A DNA stretch of 64,000 bases from Brienomyrus brachyistius (lineage: Eukaryota > Chordata > Actinopteri > Osteoglossiformes > Mormyridae): the NCBI RefSeq assembly GCF_023856365.1, contig NW_026042416.1, positions 186,001 to 250,000 of the forward strand, in the 5' to 3' direction. A model generated the notes under the pieces. The model did no database searches. It saw only the letters and a program-made list of their open reading frames with translations, and was not told the DNA's origin. A program made the position numbers and the translations under genes. Positions 1 through 11,189 of this stretch are shown here, piece by piece (position 1 is the stretch's first letter; every line of letters starts with the position of its first letter).

Positions 1-388
1 TATAGAAATATACAGAGCCAATGAAGGAACCAGATGTCACAGCACAGTAACACAGGTCACTGTCCGTGGAACTGAATGAATAGGATAACCGGCCAATGTG
101 TTTGTGTGCTTACACTGATTATATGTCAGGGGGGAAAATATTTATATCATTGAGGGGAAAAATGTAAAAATATATACAGTAAGGACAATATAATCGTAAT
201 TTAATGTATCCCTTCTGCTCTTTAAAAAGCACAATGTCTGACTGACAAATATGTCTATTATTAGCACATTTTAATAATTTAATTAATATTAAGCAGTACA
301 CCTATTTCCTGTAATCACTCTGCGTTAAAGCAATTTTTAAAACTAGCTGTGAACTGGATGCTGTTCTGACTGTTGTTGCCATGGTGCC
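1..388. other. Left flank, no supported gene
   Basis: This AT-rich sequence is not part of the tandem unit. A 60-codon minus-strand reading frame at 119-301 lies downstream of the transposase relic on the same strand and could hold a decayed C-terminal piece of it. I see no diagnostic motif, so this is only a suggestion. Confidence 0.4.
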
Positions 389-2486
389 TTATTTACTTTC
401 AAATCGCATTGTCCACAACCTGATCAAAGGACCAAACTTTAAAATCAGTGCAGGGTAGTGTCGCAAGTAGTGATGCTTAGGCTTTAACCTATGTCCTGGA
501 AAGAAAGAAAATCTACAAGCAAGATATTCTTGGATAAGAACGTCAAGGTATGCAACCTCTGGCAATAAAATTTTCTGTGCACAAATCAGCTCCACAATGT
601 CTTTTAGCTGAAGGGTCAACTGCCAATCATCATCTGTGGGCTCTTTCACCTTGTCACACATGATCACAGGAAGAAGTCTTAGAAAATTCCAGTTCTGAAC
701 AGCCTGACCATAAAGCTTTACTCCATTGGAGTTTACTGCACATGGCTTACTCAACACATCAGAGCCACTGTACTTAAATTTCTTAATGCGTCTATTCAGA
801 ATTGAATAAGTGAACCACTTTTTCTGCTTGATGAAGTACTTCAGGTAAAGGGCTAAATCATAGGAAAGGATACCCTCAAAAATGTCATGGCCTAAACAAG
901 GTGGCAGGCCAGGCATACAAACATCGAAGTAATTCAATGAATTAAAACTCAGATATTATACCTTCAACGTTTTGTTGTTCCTCAGACTGTAAAATGCATT
1001 TGGATCTGTTTGAAAATCTGTTCGGGTTGTCCGGCAATACCTGCAGAAATATTCAGAAAAACTAAAATTTTCTGTAAATCCACCGATATTATGAGACCCC
1101 AAATTGTCCCCTGCAATGCACAAAACAGTCCCTTTAACTTTTTCCTCTGCCACCGTTATTCCATTGTCTTCCAGGTCTTTTAAGTCTGCAATGAGCCTTG
1201 AGAAAACTTTGTCATGGCCAAAGTGTTTGAAGTCTTTTTCCTGACACAGCATTACAAGTGACATGTGGTCTGTACTTGATGAGGTGGTAAATTAGCCAGA
1301 GACAAATATACAGCTACTACTTTGTGCTGCTTTTTGCTGAACCTAATGGGTTCACCGCCTCAAAAGAATCTTGATATAGAATTAGTTTTAGACATGATGG
1401 GTTTTGAGAAAAGAACTCATTGTTTTTATATACCTGACCATCACTGACATCACAAAGCACATCAGTGTATGGTACGTATGTACCCTGTGCAGCACAATTC
1501 TGCCATAAGTCTGACTCCAGTAAATGTCTCAAAGTGTCTTTCAATGGAACATAGTAGGCAAACCTCTGTGACCTTGTTTCATCCCTTCCTAAGTACAACT
1601 TTACAGGTTCTGTGTATCTAAACATCTGTTTAAAAGCCCTAGTTCTTGAAAAATTGGTCCTCATTGGTCCTTCATGACTAATGGTGAAAAGGTCAGATTC
1701 CTTCACAACATCACATATACTACCAATAACCTCATCTGTTAATTCAGTTAAGTCACTTTACAGGAATGCACTTAATTTATTCAAAGTATATGTCTGTCCT
1801 AGTTCATGTATGCTTAGCATCTCTTCAATAATATTTTGTATAGTTGATGCTGGCAGAAGAAACTGCCCATGTAATTTCAAGTAGAAAAGAGAAATATTTC
1901 TAAGAAAAAGGTCACTGAAATTTTCTGTAAGATGGACTTCACCTTCATCAGTCTCACTAAATCTCTCTGTAGGGCCTGTAACTAACGGTTCAGTTTCAAG
2001 AAACTGAGAAACTGTCTCCTTATAAAGATCTCTTATACTGTCCACAGAACATTGTCTGTGTTTCCTGGACATGTAGGCTGTAAACGACGATCTCACAGTG
2101 AACGTATGGTCGCATCCTGTCACCGGACATGTCACAACACGTCCTTCGGCTATATGTTCCTTTAAGTGAGCTGTTAGTGATCTGACATCGCGACATTGGC
2201 GCTGGCACATAGACATATTACACGTAAACACCGTAAGGGCATTTGTAGTATCAATATATGAATCTGTGTTATGTTTACGGTAAAAATGAGCCTTAAATTC
2301 CCCATATGAACGAAACGTATTGTGGCAATCTGTAGCGCCACACTTGAACACGCATCGTGGTTCATGACGGTGAAGTTTGACATGTAAAACATGTTCCCTA
2401 AGGGTTTGCACTGATGTTCCACAGAAATAACAACTAAACATTGTAACTGCGTGAACAAACACGCACTCTATTGCTGTTTTAAACAC
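389..2486 (-). pseudogene. Broken CACTA/En-Spm-like transposase gene
   Basis: Read right to left, the N-terminus (2486-1758) carries several C2H2-like zinc fingers with paired Cys and His; the last finger has Tyr where the first His is expected. An in-frame TAA at 1758-1760 interrupts the frame, which then continues to 1317. A one-base loss in an A run near 1340 and another frame change near 1280 separate it from the next block (1264-956), which holds the conserved run GDNLGSHNIGGF and the cysteine pair FCRYC. The last block (937-389) has LPPCLGHDIFEG and ends with KPKHHYLRHYP and RFESK. Between the last two blocks the usual linker appears deleted. These motifs match a family of fish genomic ORFs that I associate with CACTA/En-Spm elements; the superfamily name is from memory and less certain than the transposase-like nature. 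One stop, two frame changes and a deletion make it a relic. It lies outside the repeated unit and occurs once here. Confidence 0.6.
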
Positions 2487-2880
2487 CTAAATGCTGTTTC
2501 ACATCCCGCTTGCAAATCTAAGTTTTACATGTGCTGCCAAGATACGTTCATGCGCCGTCAACACGGTACATGCTACTCGTGTTTAAAACCACACACTGCT
2601 TAACACTGCTTAAAACAATTTAATTTAACTTACCAATTTGCCCAGACACATTTATTTTATTTTATATTCCCACTAGTTTGTAGATTTTTTTTAAATGTTA
2701 TGTTTGTTATTGGGTGCTTTCCACTTCATGTACCCACATACAGCGCTGGCTTAAAGCAATACATTCTGGTCCTGACGCAATGCATTGTGGTTAGATTTTT
2801 ATCGTCCGCTGCATTATGTCACCATGTCACGTCGTACAAAAACCTCGCGAGAGCAAGACAGATCATCCTGCACCTCTTAA
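2487..2880. other. Left flank up to array start, no gene seen
   Basis: Single-copy sequence between the transposase relic and the first repeat unit. It ends in TTAA at 2877-2880, the exact point where similarity to the junctions at 22628-22631 and 42218-42221 begins. I see no coding or RNA feature here. Confidence 0.5.
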
Positions 2881-2974
2881 GTGTTATGTAGTTTTGCCTG
2901 AAACGCAAAAATAAAACATAAGCAATTAAAGCCGATCAGTGGCTCAAATTCTGCTGTAGCGATTGAAGAACTTT

Positions 2975-3086
2975 TGTCGGAAGTTGGATTCGAACCCACG
3001 CCTTACTTTGGAGAACAGAATACCCCTTACTTTGAAAGGCCATTTTCGCTGCGCAGGAGGCTTTAGACCGCTCGGCCATGGGGCAG
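2975..3086 (-). pseudogene. tRNA-Leu(intron-type)-like pseudogene
   Basis: On the minus strand an A-box-like GGCCGAGCGGTCTAA is followed about 50 nt later by the B-box-like GGTTCGAATCC and the 3' end CTTCCGACA. The order, the leucine-type A-box and the intervening length resemble an intron-containing tRNA-Leu. The 5' acceptor strand does not pair with the 3' strand and the anticodon arm is scrambled, so it should not be functional. Units 2 and 3 keep only the 3' half, at about 22725-22790 and 42315-42380. It could be the head of a tRNA-derived SINE instead. Confidence 0.5.
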
Positions 3087-3381
3087 TTTCCAGTTGAACC
3101 CTAAGGAGTAGGTTAAGTCCAGCCTTGGCTTCCAAGCTGACGTTTTTCTACATATGTGCTTGTGTATCATGGACAGTAAGAGGGGGCAGGCAAGGAGAGA
3201 ATTTCTCTCTTTGGGGATCAATAGAGTGTTGTTATTATAACGTCTAAAACGTATGATGGTCTGTCGATAAATCAATAACAATATCAATGAAGTCAATGTT
3301 TATCTAAAGGAATCAGAATTCAGGAAAAGCCAGGGGCCGGACCGAGTGTAGGGGGCGTGGCCAGAGACAGCCTGCTGACTG
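3087..3381. other. Unclassified repeat-like segment
   Basis: No gene. The stretch near 3180-3290 reads on the minus strand like the common fish retroelement tail in which a 'TTGATCCCCAAAGAG'-type phrase precedes AAATTCTC. I treat it as a short retroelement fragment without assigning a family. It is present in all three units. Confidence 0.3.
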
Positions 3382-3662
3382 TTCCAAATCATGGGTGCAT
3401 GTTACAAGTCCGGAACATATTTTAACTTAGTACTAACTTAGCATCATATTTGATCTGATTCGACTGAATATCCCAGGTTTCCATCTCTCATGCATCTGGT
3501 GTGACGTGTTTTCAGACTCTCAGGCTGGCGCAAAGAAATCTTACGGGAATTGAACGTCTCACTCCGGTCAGCTGACCAAAGTTGGTAACCTTGGTATTGT
3601 GTGTAGGAGATTCGGTATAACTATAATTTCGTTCTCCATTTACATGCCCGTAGTGTCTTTAA
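3382..3662. repeat. 281-bp sequence R' (internal copy)
   Basis: This segment, ending at a TTAA, is nearly identical to the 281 bp that ends unit 1 at 22351-22631. At least four base differences separate the two forms, for example C/G within the CAAGTCCGG/CAAGTGCGG site and A/G in the CATTTACATGCCCG/CATTTGCATGCCCG site. Here TTAA is followed by CCGGCTGC; at the junctions it is followed by GTGTTATG. Confidence 0.9.
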
Positions 3663-4224
3663 CCGGCTGCACAAACTGGATCCGCCTCCATTACGACACA
3701 ACTTTGCCCTTATTGACTTAAGAATTTAGTCACATACATGACGTATATCTGCTATTTCTCCCGAGAAGCAGGTAAAGCAGTGGTAACTGCTTTGTAGTTA
3801 ATTTACCTGGTAAAATTAAGTTTAAATAAATGATATAAATACTGTAATAGTACTCGTGAGCTTTGTTTATTTGTTATTAGTTACTGTAATGTTGCGCTGC
3901 TTTATTTGTTTAATCGTCTAGTCTGTGGAGACATTCAAGTTAATCAAATAAGAATTGCACTGTACACTGTACATGACCATAAAAACTTTGTATCCTTGAA
4001 ATAAATGTTTTTGATCTTTTCCTTGGCAGTTATCTTTTTACACAGGGCCTCTATGTACACGATAGTTTTTTTTTTCACGACTAACAGTATGGATCAGGAG
4101 TTGGTTATTGTAAAAGAAGTAATGTGCATGCAGGTGATATTTGTATAGATTTATCCACACCCTTGTAGCAGTGCTGCCATTGCAGTCAGATTTTGCAAAC
4201 TAGGAGTATTAGTTGTCTTTATTT
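3663..4224. other. No gene seen; one AATAAA
   Basis: AT-rich sequence with no credible coding frame. An AATAAA near 4001 on the plus strand, in a CTTGAAATAAATG context, could be a polyadenylation signal, but no upstream transcript can be supported. The same sequence is in units 2 and 3. Confidence 0.3.
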
Positions 4225-4886
4225 CTCTTTATTTCTTGACGCCAACCCTCTCCATTAATCCGGGCTTGGGACTGGCACCTACCTGAGCTGGCTTGCTCCC
4301 TTAAGTGGCTGGGTTAGGCTAAACTATATATATATATTTACCAAGACTACAATAAAACATCTCGAAATGTGTAGTCTAGCAAAACGCAGTTTAAAGAAGG
4401 TAGCCTACCTGGCGAAATTGCAAACAAATTAAGGGCGTTAGGCAGCCTTTAGATCCTACCCATCATGCACTGCAGTTTTTTGCTAATTCCTCAAATGGAA
4501 AACTGTCCATCCATCCATCCATTTTCCAAACCGCTTATCCTACTGGATCGCGGGGGGTCTGGAGCCTATCCCGGAAGCAATGGGCACGAGACAGGGAACA
4601 ACCCAGGATGGCGGGCCAGCCCATCGCAGGGCACACTCACACACTATTCACTCACGCATACACTCCTATGGGCAATTTAGCAACTCCAATTAGCCTCAGC
4701 ATGTTTTTGGACTGTGGGGGAAACCAGAGTACCCGGAGGAAACCCCACGATGACATGGGTAGAACATGCAAACTCCACACACATGTGACCCAGGTGGAGA
4801 CTCGAACCCGGGCCCTAGAGGTGTGAGGCAACAGTGCTAACCACTGCACCACCATGCTGCCCCCTAAATGGAAAACCATTAAATAC
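4225..4886. repeat. Inverted-repeat arm A (SINE-interrupted)
   Basis: The sequence is the reverse complement of 15539-15983 with moderate divergence. Arm A has lost two internal stretches compared with arm B and contains a SINE insertion. Whether the arms are ends of one large element or two opposite insertions of the same repeat is not decided by the sequence. Confidence 0.8.
4504..4865 (-). mobile_element. tRNA-derived fish SINE with 11-bp target duplication
   Basis: On the minus strand the element starts with a tRNA-like head, with GTGCAGTGGTTAGCACTGTTG as A-box region and GGGTTCGAGTCTC as B-box. It continues through a conserved body and ends in GGATAAGCGGTTTGGAAAATGG followed by GATG repeats. 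It is flanked by the perfect 11-bp direct repeat AAATGGAAAAC at 4493-4503 and 4866-4876, the mark of target-primed insertion. Reverse-strand arm B at about 15545-15565 carries the uninterrupted site. The body matches the widespread teleost SINE class, probably V-SINE-like; the name is from memory. Confidence 0.85.
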
Positions 4887-5829
4887 AAAAGGAAAACAAA
4901 AGTGCTGTAAGACTGTATACTTATGTGTATGTTAGTAAAGGCTGTAGCTGACACAACGGACCCCACTAATTAGAAAGGGGTAATTGTACACATGTGGCAT
5001 CCAGTATGTTCTTCTATAACAGTTTTTAAAAAAAAAAAAAAAACTCACATTACACAAATTGGCACTATCAAAACGAGGATTATGGGGAAAATGGGGACTG
5101 TGATGGAGATTACATACACGTAGGCATGGTATTTAGTTTTTTTTAATCTGGTCACCTTCCAGAGTAATTGTAAACTAAAACCATCTTCACCCTATTTGAT
5201 TCTTTATAAATGGACAATCAGTCGTGCAGTAAATGGGGGTATAGAGAGACACAGAGCTTGTCTAACAAGAAACCCTGGGAAGCTAACATTAATAGGGTGG
5301 GTATGGATAGCAAAACCATTGATACAGATTACATATTTATATCTCACCTGAACCCTGGCGGGCTCCATGCCAATAGGGGTTGGGATTAGGGTTAGTTAAC
5401 TTAAGTAGTAATATTGATGTGTATATTCTCCTATTCTCCAGTCAGTGAATCGTGAAACGTAATGTTAATATGTTTCTATACCTATATGTTCTGCTTAAAA
5501 ACCCATAAAGGCAAGCACAGTGTTTAGACATTCTGTTACTTAGACTAGTAAACACTAAGATCCTTCAGCTTTCAATTAACCTGACACAACAGTCTAAACA
5601 ACAAATGTGTGCCATGTCATTTGTCATCTTTACATCTTGTATCCTTTATATGGTAATTGGATTTTCAAGGTGGAATTGCAGGTCGATCATTTTAAGGATC
5701 TAGATGTAAACCTCCCTGGTGTTGCTTTAATATTTTTTTTGCACAATTTGCTTCACACACTTCCTCCAGCAGAGAAGCTTACAATACTACACCCCACCAA
5801 ATGACTGGATGATGCCTTTTTATTTAAGG
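4887..5829. other. No gene seen; one copy of a 72-bp direct repeat
   Basis: Mostly AT-rich sequence with an A run near 5028. At 5662-5733 lies a segment repeated in the same orientation at 6992-7064, so the pair flanks the gypsy relic. No reading frame here shows recognisable motifs. Confidence 0.4.
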
Positions 5830-6520
5830 TCTGGCTGTGAGCCTCGATTACCGATACACTATCTTCAGGCTCCTGCCGGGATCAGTCAGTATGGTGGACC
5901 TTTGGAGGAATGGGTACAAAACCATCAGGAAAGTTTGCAGGTGCTTCAAGAGTATGTGAAGGCTTAGTTGGAGGAACAAGCCACACCACGAAATCGGAAA
6001 CACAATGAGTTGGTTAATGATTAGGGGTTTGATGAAGGTCAGCTGGTGTGTTTGCGGAACCATGTTCGAGGTAAAATACAGGATCATTGGGATGCCTGTT
6101 TGTATATGGTAGTTCGGTGTCCCCAAGATCAGGGTGCAGTTTACTCTGCAACTCCAATGGAGGGGGACGGGGTTGTCCGTCAAGTTCACCGAACAGAGTT
6201 GCGTCCAGTACCACAGGGGGTTGTTATGTCAGGGGAAGATGTTCTGGTAATGTCTCCTGAGTCTGGGTTGCCCACAGGGGCAACAAAAATGGAATCGGAT
6301 GAGGACTCTGTGATTTTACGGGGACAGGGCTGGTGGGAGGGGTCGCAATAGAGCATCCACAAGTAGGCCTCGTATAATGGAGGAGGTTATGTCCCCCCCG
6401 AGGTGTAGAGACCAGTTAAACGTTCGGTGAGGTCCACCACTGGTCATCATACCAACCCTTATAAGTTACCACGGTCAGTGAATGATCGTTCGGTTGGGGA
6501 GGAAGACCAGTGGTTTGGGG
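5830..6520 (+). mobile_element. Ty3/gypsy integrase C-terminal relic
   Basis: The plus-strand translation shows the end of a gypsy-type integrase. The helical stretch containing EEWVQNHQESLQV is followed by in-frame stops near 5964 and 6022. The SH3/GPY-type segment follows, with QLVCLRNHVRGKIQDHW, then a Val-Tyr/His-Arg segment ending near RQVHRTELRPVP. Beyond it a tail near 6430-6480 reads like the post-integrase tail of fish gypsy elements. Reverse transcriptase, RNase H and the integrase catalytic core are absent, so only the 3' end of pol survives. Two 72-bp direct repeats flank the region; whether they are LTR pieces is not shown. Confidence 0.7.
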
Positions 6521-7535
6521 ATAGAATTCTTAGCTGTGATCGTTGGGTCATCAATTTCATTTTGGGGAATGGATTGTAGCCAGGCAATTATAGGCAGGTA
6601 TAGGAACTGCAGTTAGGACAGGAGGCATAGCCGGGGCGAGATGGCTGTGCATGCTCCGATGGTAGGGCATATTGGCAAAGGAGCAGGCACGGGAAAGACA
6701 GGCAGGGTCCTGATAGATTTGGTGGAGCATCGGCGGGCATATTGAATTTGCAGTGTAGCAGCCTTTCTGTTTGCTTGTTTCAGGGGTGAACAATCTTATC
6801 CGCAAAGGGCCGGTGTGTATGCAGGTTTTCGCTGCAACTCCCTAATTAGATTTCTAATTAGAGGACTGATTAGCTGAAGAGTCCTCATACCTGGTTTTGA
6901 AGAGCTGACCTAAAGGTTACCCCAAAAACCTGTTTTTTTTTTTTGTTTGAATGGGGCAGTGAGTCATGGGGTAAACTACTGTTCTTTAGGGGTTTTCAAG
7001 GTGGAATTACGGGTCGATAATTTTAAGGATCAGGTTGTAAACCTCCCTGGTGTTGCTTTAATATGTTTTATCTGAGGTTGTATCGTGTATTATCAAGCCA
7101 GCCGGCTTAGTGGCCTCGGGAGCGGGGTTTAGTGGGAGCAGCTGGCTAGTTTTATTTTCTTTTTTGTTTGTGTCTTTTTCTTTGTTGTATGTATATTTTG
7201 GGTTCATTATTAGGCAGGCTGGGCCTTTTGGCACCTGTAGTCTGGGTGCTGGATTGCCCATAGGGGTCTTTTTTATTGCTGTGATTTGCTGTGTCATTCA
7301 CTAGTGTGATTTGTGCTGGAGTGTTTTTAAGGTTGTGCTGTGGCGTGTACCTGAGCAAACTTTGGGCAACCTGTTCTCTTGTTGGCTTTATTGACAAAGG
7401 GTGGATTAGTCTAATTACGGCCTGCTACAAATAGCTGCATATAACGTATAAAAAAAATCACCTTATGGGTGCTCCGTAGGGTAGCAAGATCTTGAGTTTT
7501 TTTTACAGTACTCGGGTACGTTTTAAAATTTTCGA
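6521..7535. other. Unclassified repeats, no gene
   Basis: The segment at about 6806-6930, with a TAATTAGATTTCTAATTAG palindrome and a CCTGGTTTTGA phrase, looks like a dispersed fish repeat I cannot name. The second copy of the 72-bp direct repeat is at 6992-7064. Reading frames at 7058-7297 and 7110-7304 overlap on opposite strands and show no conserved motif. Confidence 0.35.
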
Positions 7536-7729
7536 CCAATCAGCAAACATTATTCTGACAGCATAGCTGGGAAACCAATGAAAAGTGAGTGCAACATTCT
7601 AGAACTTGACTTCGGGTTGACGCTCCCTATAAAAGAGCTGGGTACTGCTTCAAGGCGTTCAGTTGGCGCTACCTCCTGATAGAGTAGCACTGTACGGCTC
7701 TTGTTCCGTAAAACAACATCAAAAGGATG
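7536..7729 (+). promoter_or_regulatory. TATA/CCAAT promoter with heat-shock element
   Basis: Two CCAAT boxes (7536-7540 and 7575-7579) precede a perfect TTCTAGAA heat-shock-factor core at 7597-7604 and a TATAAAAG box at 7628-7635, with an ATG at 7727. Spacing from element to TATA to ATG is that of a compact pol II promoter, and the layout resembles HSP70/HSC70-type promoters. All elements are kept in units 2 and 3, although the base before the element differs (ACATTC in unit 1, ACGTTC in 2 and 3). Activity is inferred, not shown. Confidence 0.55.
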
Positions 7730-8014
7730 AAAAAAAAACAATATTTAAAGAAGACGAAAAAAATCAATTTTTAAAGAAGACGAAAAAAACATCGTCTAAA
7801 AAAATAAGCCAAAAAAAATAATATCCGAAGAAGGAAAAACATGCAAAGTAAAAAAAACAAACAAAAATAAAAAACAATATCCAAAGAAGAAGGAAAAAAA
7901 CATCCAAAGGGAGAAAAGAAGAACTGAAGGGCCAACGAGGTAGGAGGAAATACAAATTTCGTTTCAGCACCGTTGGAGTGCCAAGCCGTGAAAAGCATTT
8001 GGCCAGAAGACAAG
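7727..8014 (+). other. A-rich first-exon candidate with splice donor
   Basis: Downstream of the promoter the sequence is very rich in A and G and ends at CAAG|GTAAGTG (donor GT at 8015). In unit 1 the frame opened by the first ATG stops after 15 codons because the A run has nine A; unit 2 has ten and stays open. Length changes in A runs between units argue against selection on a protein, so this may be a non-coding first exon. A possible acceptor lies near 8146 (TTCTGTATTAG). Confidence 0.35.
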
Positions 8015-8667
8015 GTAAGTGTTGTACCTGTTATTTTAAAACAGCGCTTTTCAAAATGCTGCTTTATAATCGTTTGAGATCGTTAGCCAGTGTGACAGCT
8101 GAAGGCTTTTTGAGTTTACCAACATAAAGTTTTATTTCTGTATTAGGACATTGTCAGGAACAATGATGTGTTCATCGCTATGATGTGGTCAAAAAGCGAT
8201 GCATTGAATCTTAGAAACATTTGTGATTTTTCAAACGATGCTTTTCCTTTTATTTAATCAGTAAAATTTCCATCGGTTTTATATAGTGCCCCTTGAAATA
8301 TGTCTTTAGCTCATTTTCCGGGCATTTTACTAGAATGCATCCTGAGAAATACACAAGCTCTGCTGCATTTCCGTGCCTCGATGTTTAGTGCCGAGTATAA
8401 TTGTTGCAGTTGCCTTTTATATATTCCATGAGACCTGTTGGTACCAAGAGAAGTGTGAGACTGTCAGGGTGAATTTATCATACAATCGCACGCATAAATA
8501 CCTGAGGGTTGCCAGTCCTTTTGCGTTGTTACAGGAGGACTAGAGCTGACGAGTGTGTTTCTACACACTATCAAGGGCATTGTAGTACAGTTTTCTCAGG
8601 TGGGAGAATGCTGCCGATCTCCTATTTGACAATACAGCCCTTGATATATTAGAATATTACAGAACTA
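8015..8667. other. No gene seen
   Basis: Between the splice donor and the Tc1 relic I find no coding frame with motifs. The stretch is conserved among the three units but shows no recognisable repeat family. Confidence 0.3.
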
Positions 8668-8790
8668 GAAGCCTTTTGCAAGGAAGAATGTGAGAAAATC
8701 CCAAGTACAAGAACTGAAAGCCTTTCAGCTGGCTATAAGAAGCGCTTGTAAGCTGTGATATCTGGCAGAGGAGGTGTTACTAAGTACTGA
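8668..8790 (+). pseudogene. Tc1-type transposase C-terminal relic
   Basis: A 41-codon frame reads EAFCKEECEKIP, then GYKKRL, an in-frame TAA, then AVISGRGGVTKY and a stop. This is the usual C-terminus of Tc1-family transposases (W/C-x-KIP, SYKKRL-AVI, TKY-stop). The following sequence to about 9013 ends in a phrase of the GCCAAACCTTTGCATAAGAC type, matching another phrase at 8797-8817, and is probably the element's 3' terminal region. The catalytic part is missing. Confidence 0.6.
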
Positions 8791-9013
8791 TTACGTAGGG
8801 TGCCCAAACTTTTGCAGAGTGCCATAATAATGTTTTTATTTTGTAATTTTGTTCAATTTATGGCATAAAAAGTAACTATTCATCAATGTTTGCTGAAAAT
8901 ATTGTGTATTTTTCCCCCAGTTCCTAAAGAGACTGTATTAACTGATATTGTTGCTTTTGTAATTGAAAAGATGTTATTTGTCAAGGGGTGCCAAACCTTT
9001 GCATAAGACTGTA

Positions 9014-9224
9014 CACAGTGTGTGTATGTGTTTATGTGAGTGTGTGTCTGTGTGTGTGTGTGTATATATATATATGTGTGTGTGTGTGTATATATTTCTG
9101 TATATGCATGTGTATATATATATTTATATATAGTTCACACACATTCAAACTTATTTGAATACACATTCAAAATTATTTTTATTATTATTATTTTCGTTTT
9201 TTTTTTTTTTTGTGTTTTAAAATT
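9014..9224. repeat. TG/TA microsatellite and T run
   Basis: Alternating TG and TA dinucleotide blocks, then an ATT repeat and a long T run. Reading frames rich in Cys-Val or Tyr-Ile here are products of the simple repeats. Confidence 0.85.
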
Positions 9225-9410
9225 TTTTATTTTTGCAATGGAAATAAAAATAAAGCAGTCCTCCGTAGAGGAGGGGTGGTGGAGGGAATATATATATATA
9301 TATACATATATATAAAATAATTGTCACACAACTGGGGTGACATGCCTTTCCTGCTCACCCAATTTTAGTGCACTTTAGTTATGCATAATGACCTTCTAGT
9401 CTCGATACAC

Positions 9411-9494
<84 letters not shown>

Positions 9495-9788
9495 ATATAT
9501 AGTTTTTTTGTGTTATCTTTTTGCAATAGACAATAAAAATAACGCAGTTCTCCATAAAGGAGGGATGGTGGATGGAATATATATATACATATATATAAAA
9601 TAATTGTCACACAACCTGGGTGACATGCCTTGCCTGCTCACCCAGTTTTAGTGCACCTTAGTTATCCATAATGACCAACTAGTCTCGATACACCCATATA
9701 TATATATATATGTACATATATATAGTTTTTTTATTAGCAATAGAAAAGAAAAATAACGCAGTTCTCCGTAAAGGAGGGATGGTGGATG

Positions 9789-9846
<58 letters not shown>

Positions 9847-9951
9847 TTATATAAAATAATTGTCACACAACCTGGGTGACATGCCTTGCCTGCTCACCCA
9901 ATTTTAGTGCACTTTAGTTATCCATACTGACCATCTAGTCTCGACACACCC

Positions 9952-9985
<34 letters not shown>

Positions 9986-10420
9986 GTATATATATATAGA
10001 TATTTTTTCTTTTTCTTGTGTTTTTTTTTCGCAATGGATATTAAAAATAAAGCAGTCCTCCGTAAAGGAGGGATGGTGGATGGAATATATATATAAAATA
10101 ATTGTCACACAACCGGGGTGACATGCCTTGCCTGCTCACCCAATTTTAGTGCACCTTAGTTATTCATAATGACCATCTAGTCTCGATACACCCATAAATA
10201 TATATGTATATATATATAGTTTTTTTATTAGCAATAGAAAAGAAAAATAACGCAGTTCTCCGTAAAGGAGGGATGGTGGATGGAATATATATATATATAT
10301 ATATACATTTATATAAAATAATTGTCACACAACCTGGGTGACATGCCTTGCCTGCTCACCCAATTTTAGTGCACTTTAGTTATCCATAATGACCATCTAG
10401 TCTCGATACACCCATGAATA

Positions 10421-10475
<55 letters not shown>

Positions 10476-10665
10476 TTTCTGTTTTTTTTTTGCAATAGAC
10501 AATAAAAATAACGCAGTTCTCCGTAAAGGAGGGATGGTGGATGGAATATGTATATGCATATATATAAAATAATTGTCACACAACCTGGGTGACATGCCTT
10601 GCCTGCTCACCCAATTTTAGTGCACCTCAGTTATCCATACTGACCATCTAGTCTCGACACACCCA

Positions 10666-10701
<36 letters not shown>

Positions 10702-11134
10702 GATATTTTTTCTTTTTCTTGTGTTTTTTTTTTCGCAATGGATATTAAAAATAAAGCATTCCTCCGTAAAGGAGGGGTGGTGGAGGGAATATATATATAC
10801 ATTTATATAAAATAATTGTCACACAACTGGGGTGACATGCCTTGCCTGCTCACCCAATTTTAGTGCACCTTAGTTATCCATAATGACCAACTAGTCTCGA
10901 TACACCCATAAATATATATGTGTATATATATATATATATATAGTTTTTTTGTGTTTTTTTTTTGCAATAGACAATAAAAATAACGCAGTTCTCCATAAAG
11001 GAGGGATGGTGGATGGAATATGTATATGCATATATATAAAATAATTGTCACACAACCTGGGTGACATGCCTTGCCTGCTCACCCAATTTTAGTGCACCTT
11101 AGTTATCCATACTGACCATCTAGTCTCGATACAC

Positions 11135-11189
<55 letters not shown>

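Noticed and set aside
4465..4966. Overlapping frames of 71, 72 and 104 codons
   Set aside because: They cover the SINE and its target duplications; the SINE is non-coding.
8140..8270. Possible C/D box snoRNA after the promoter's intron
   Set aside because: Several UGAUG-like words occur, but no properly spaced C and D boxes with a terminal stem were found.
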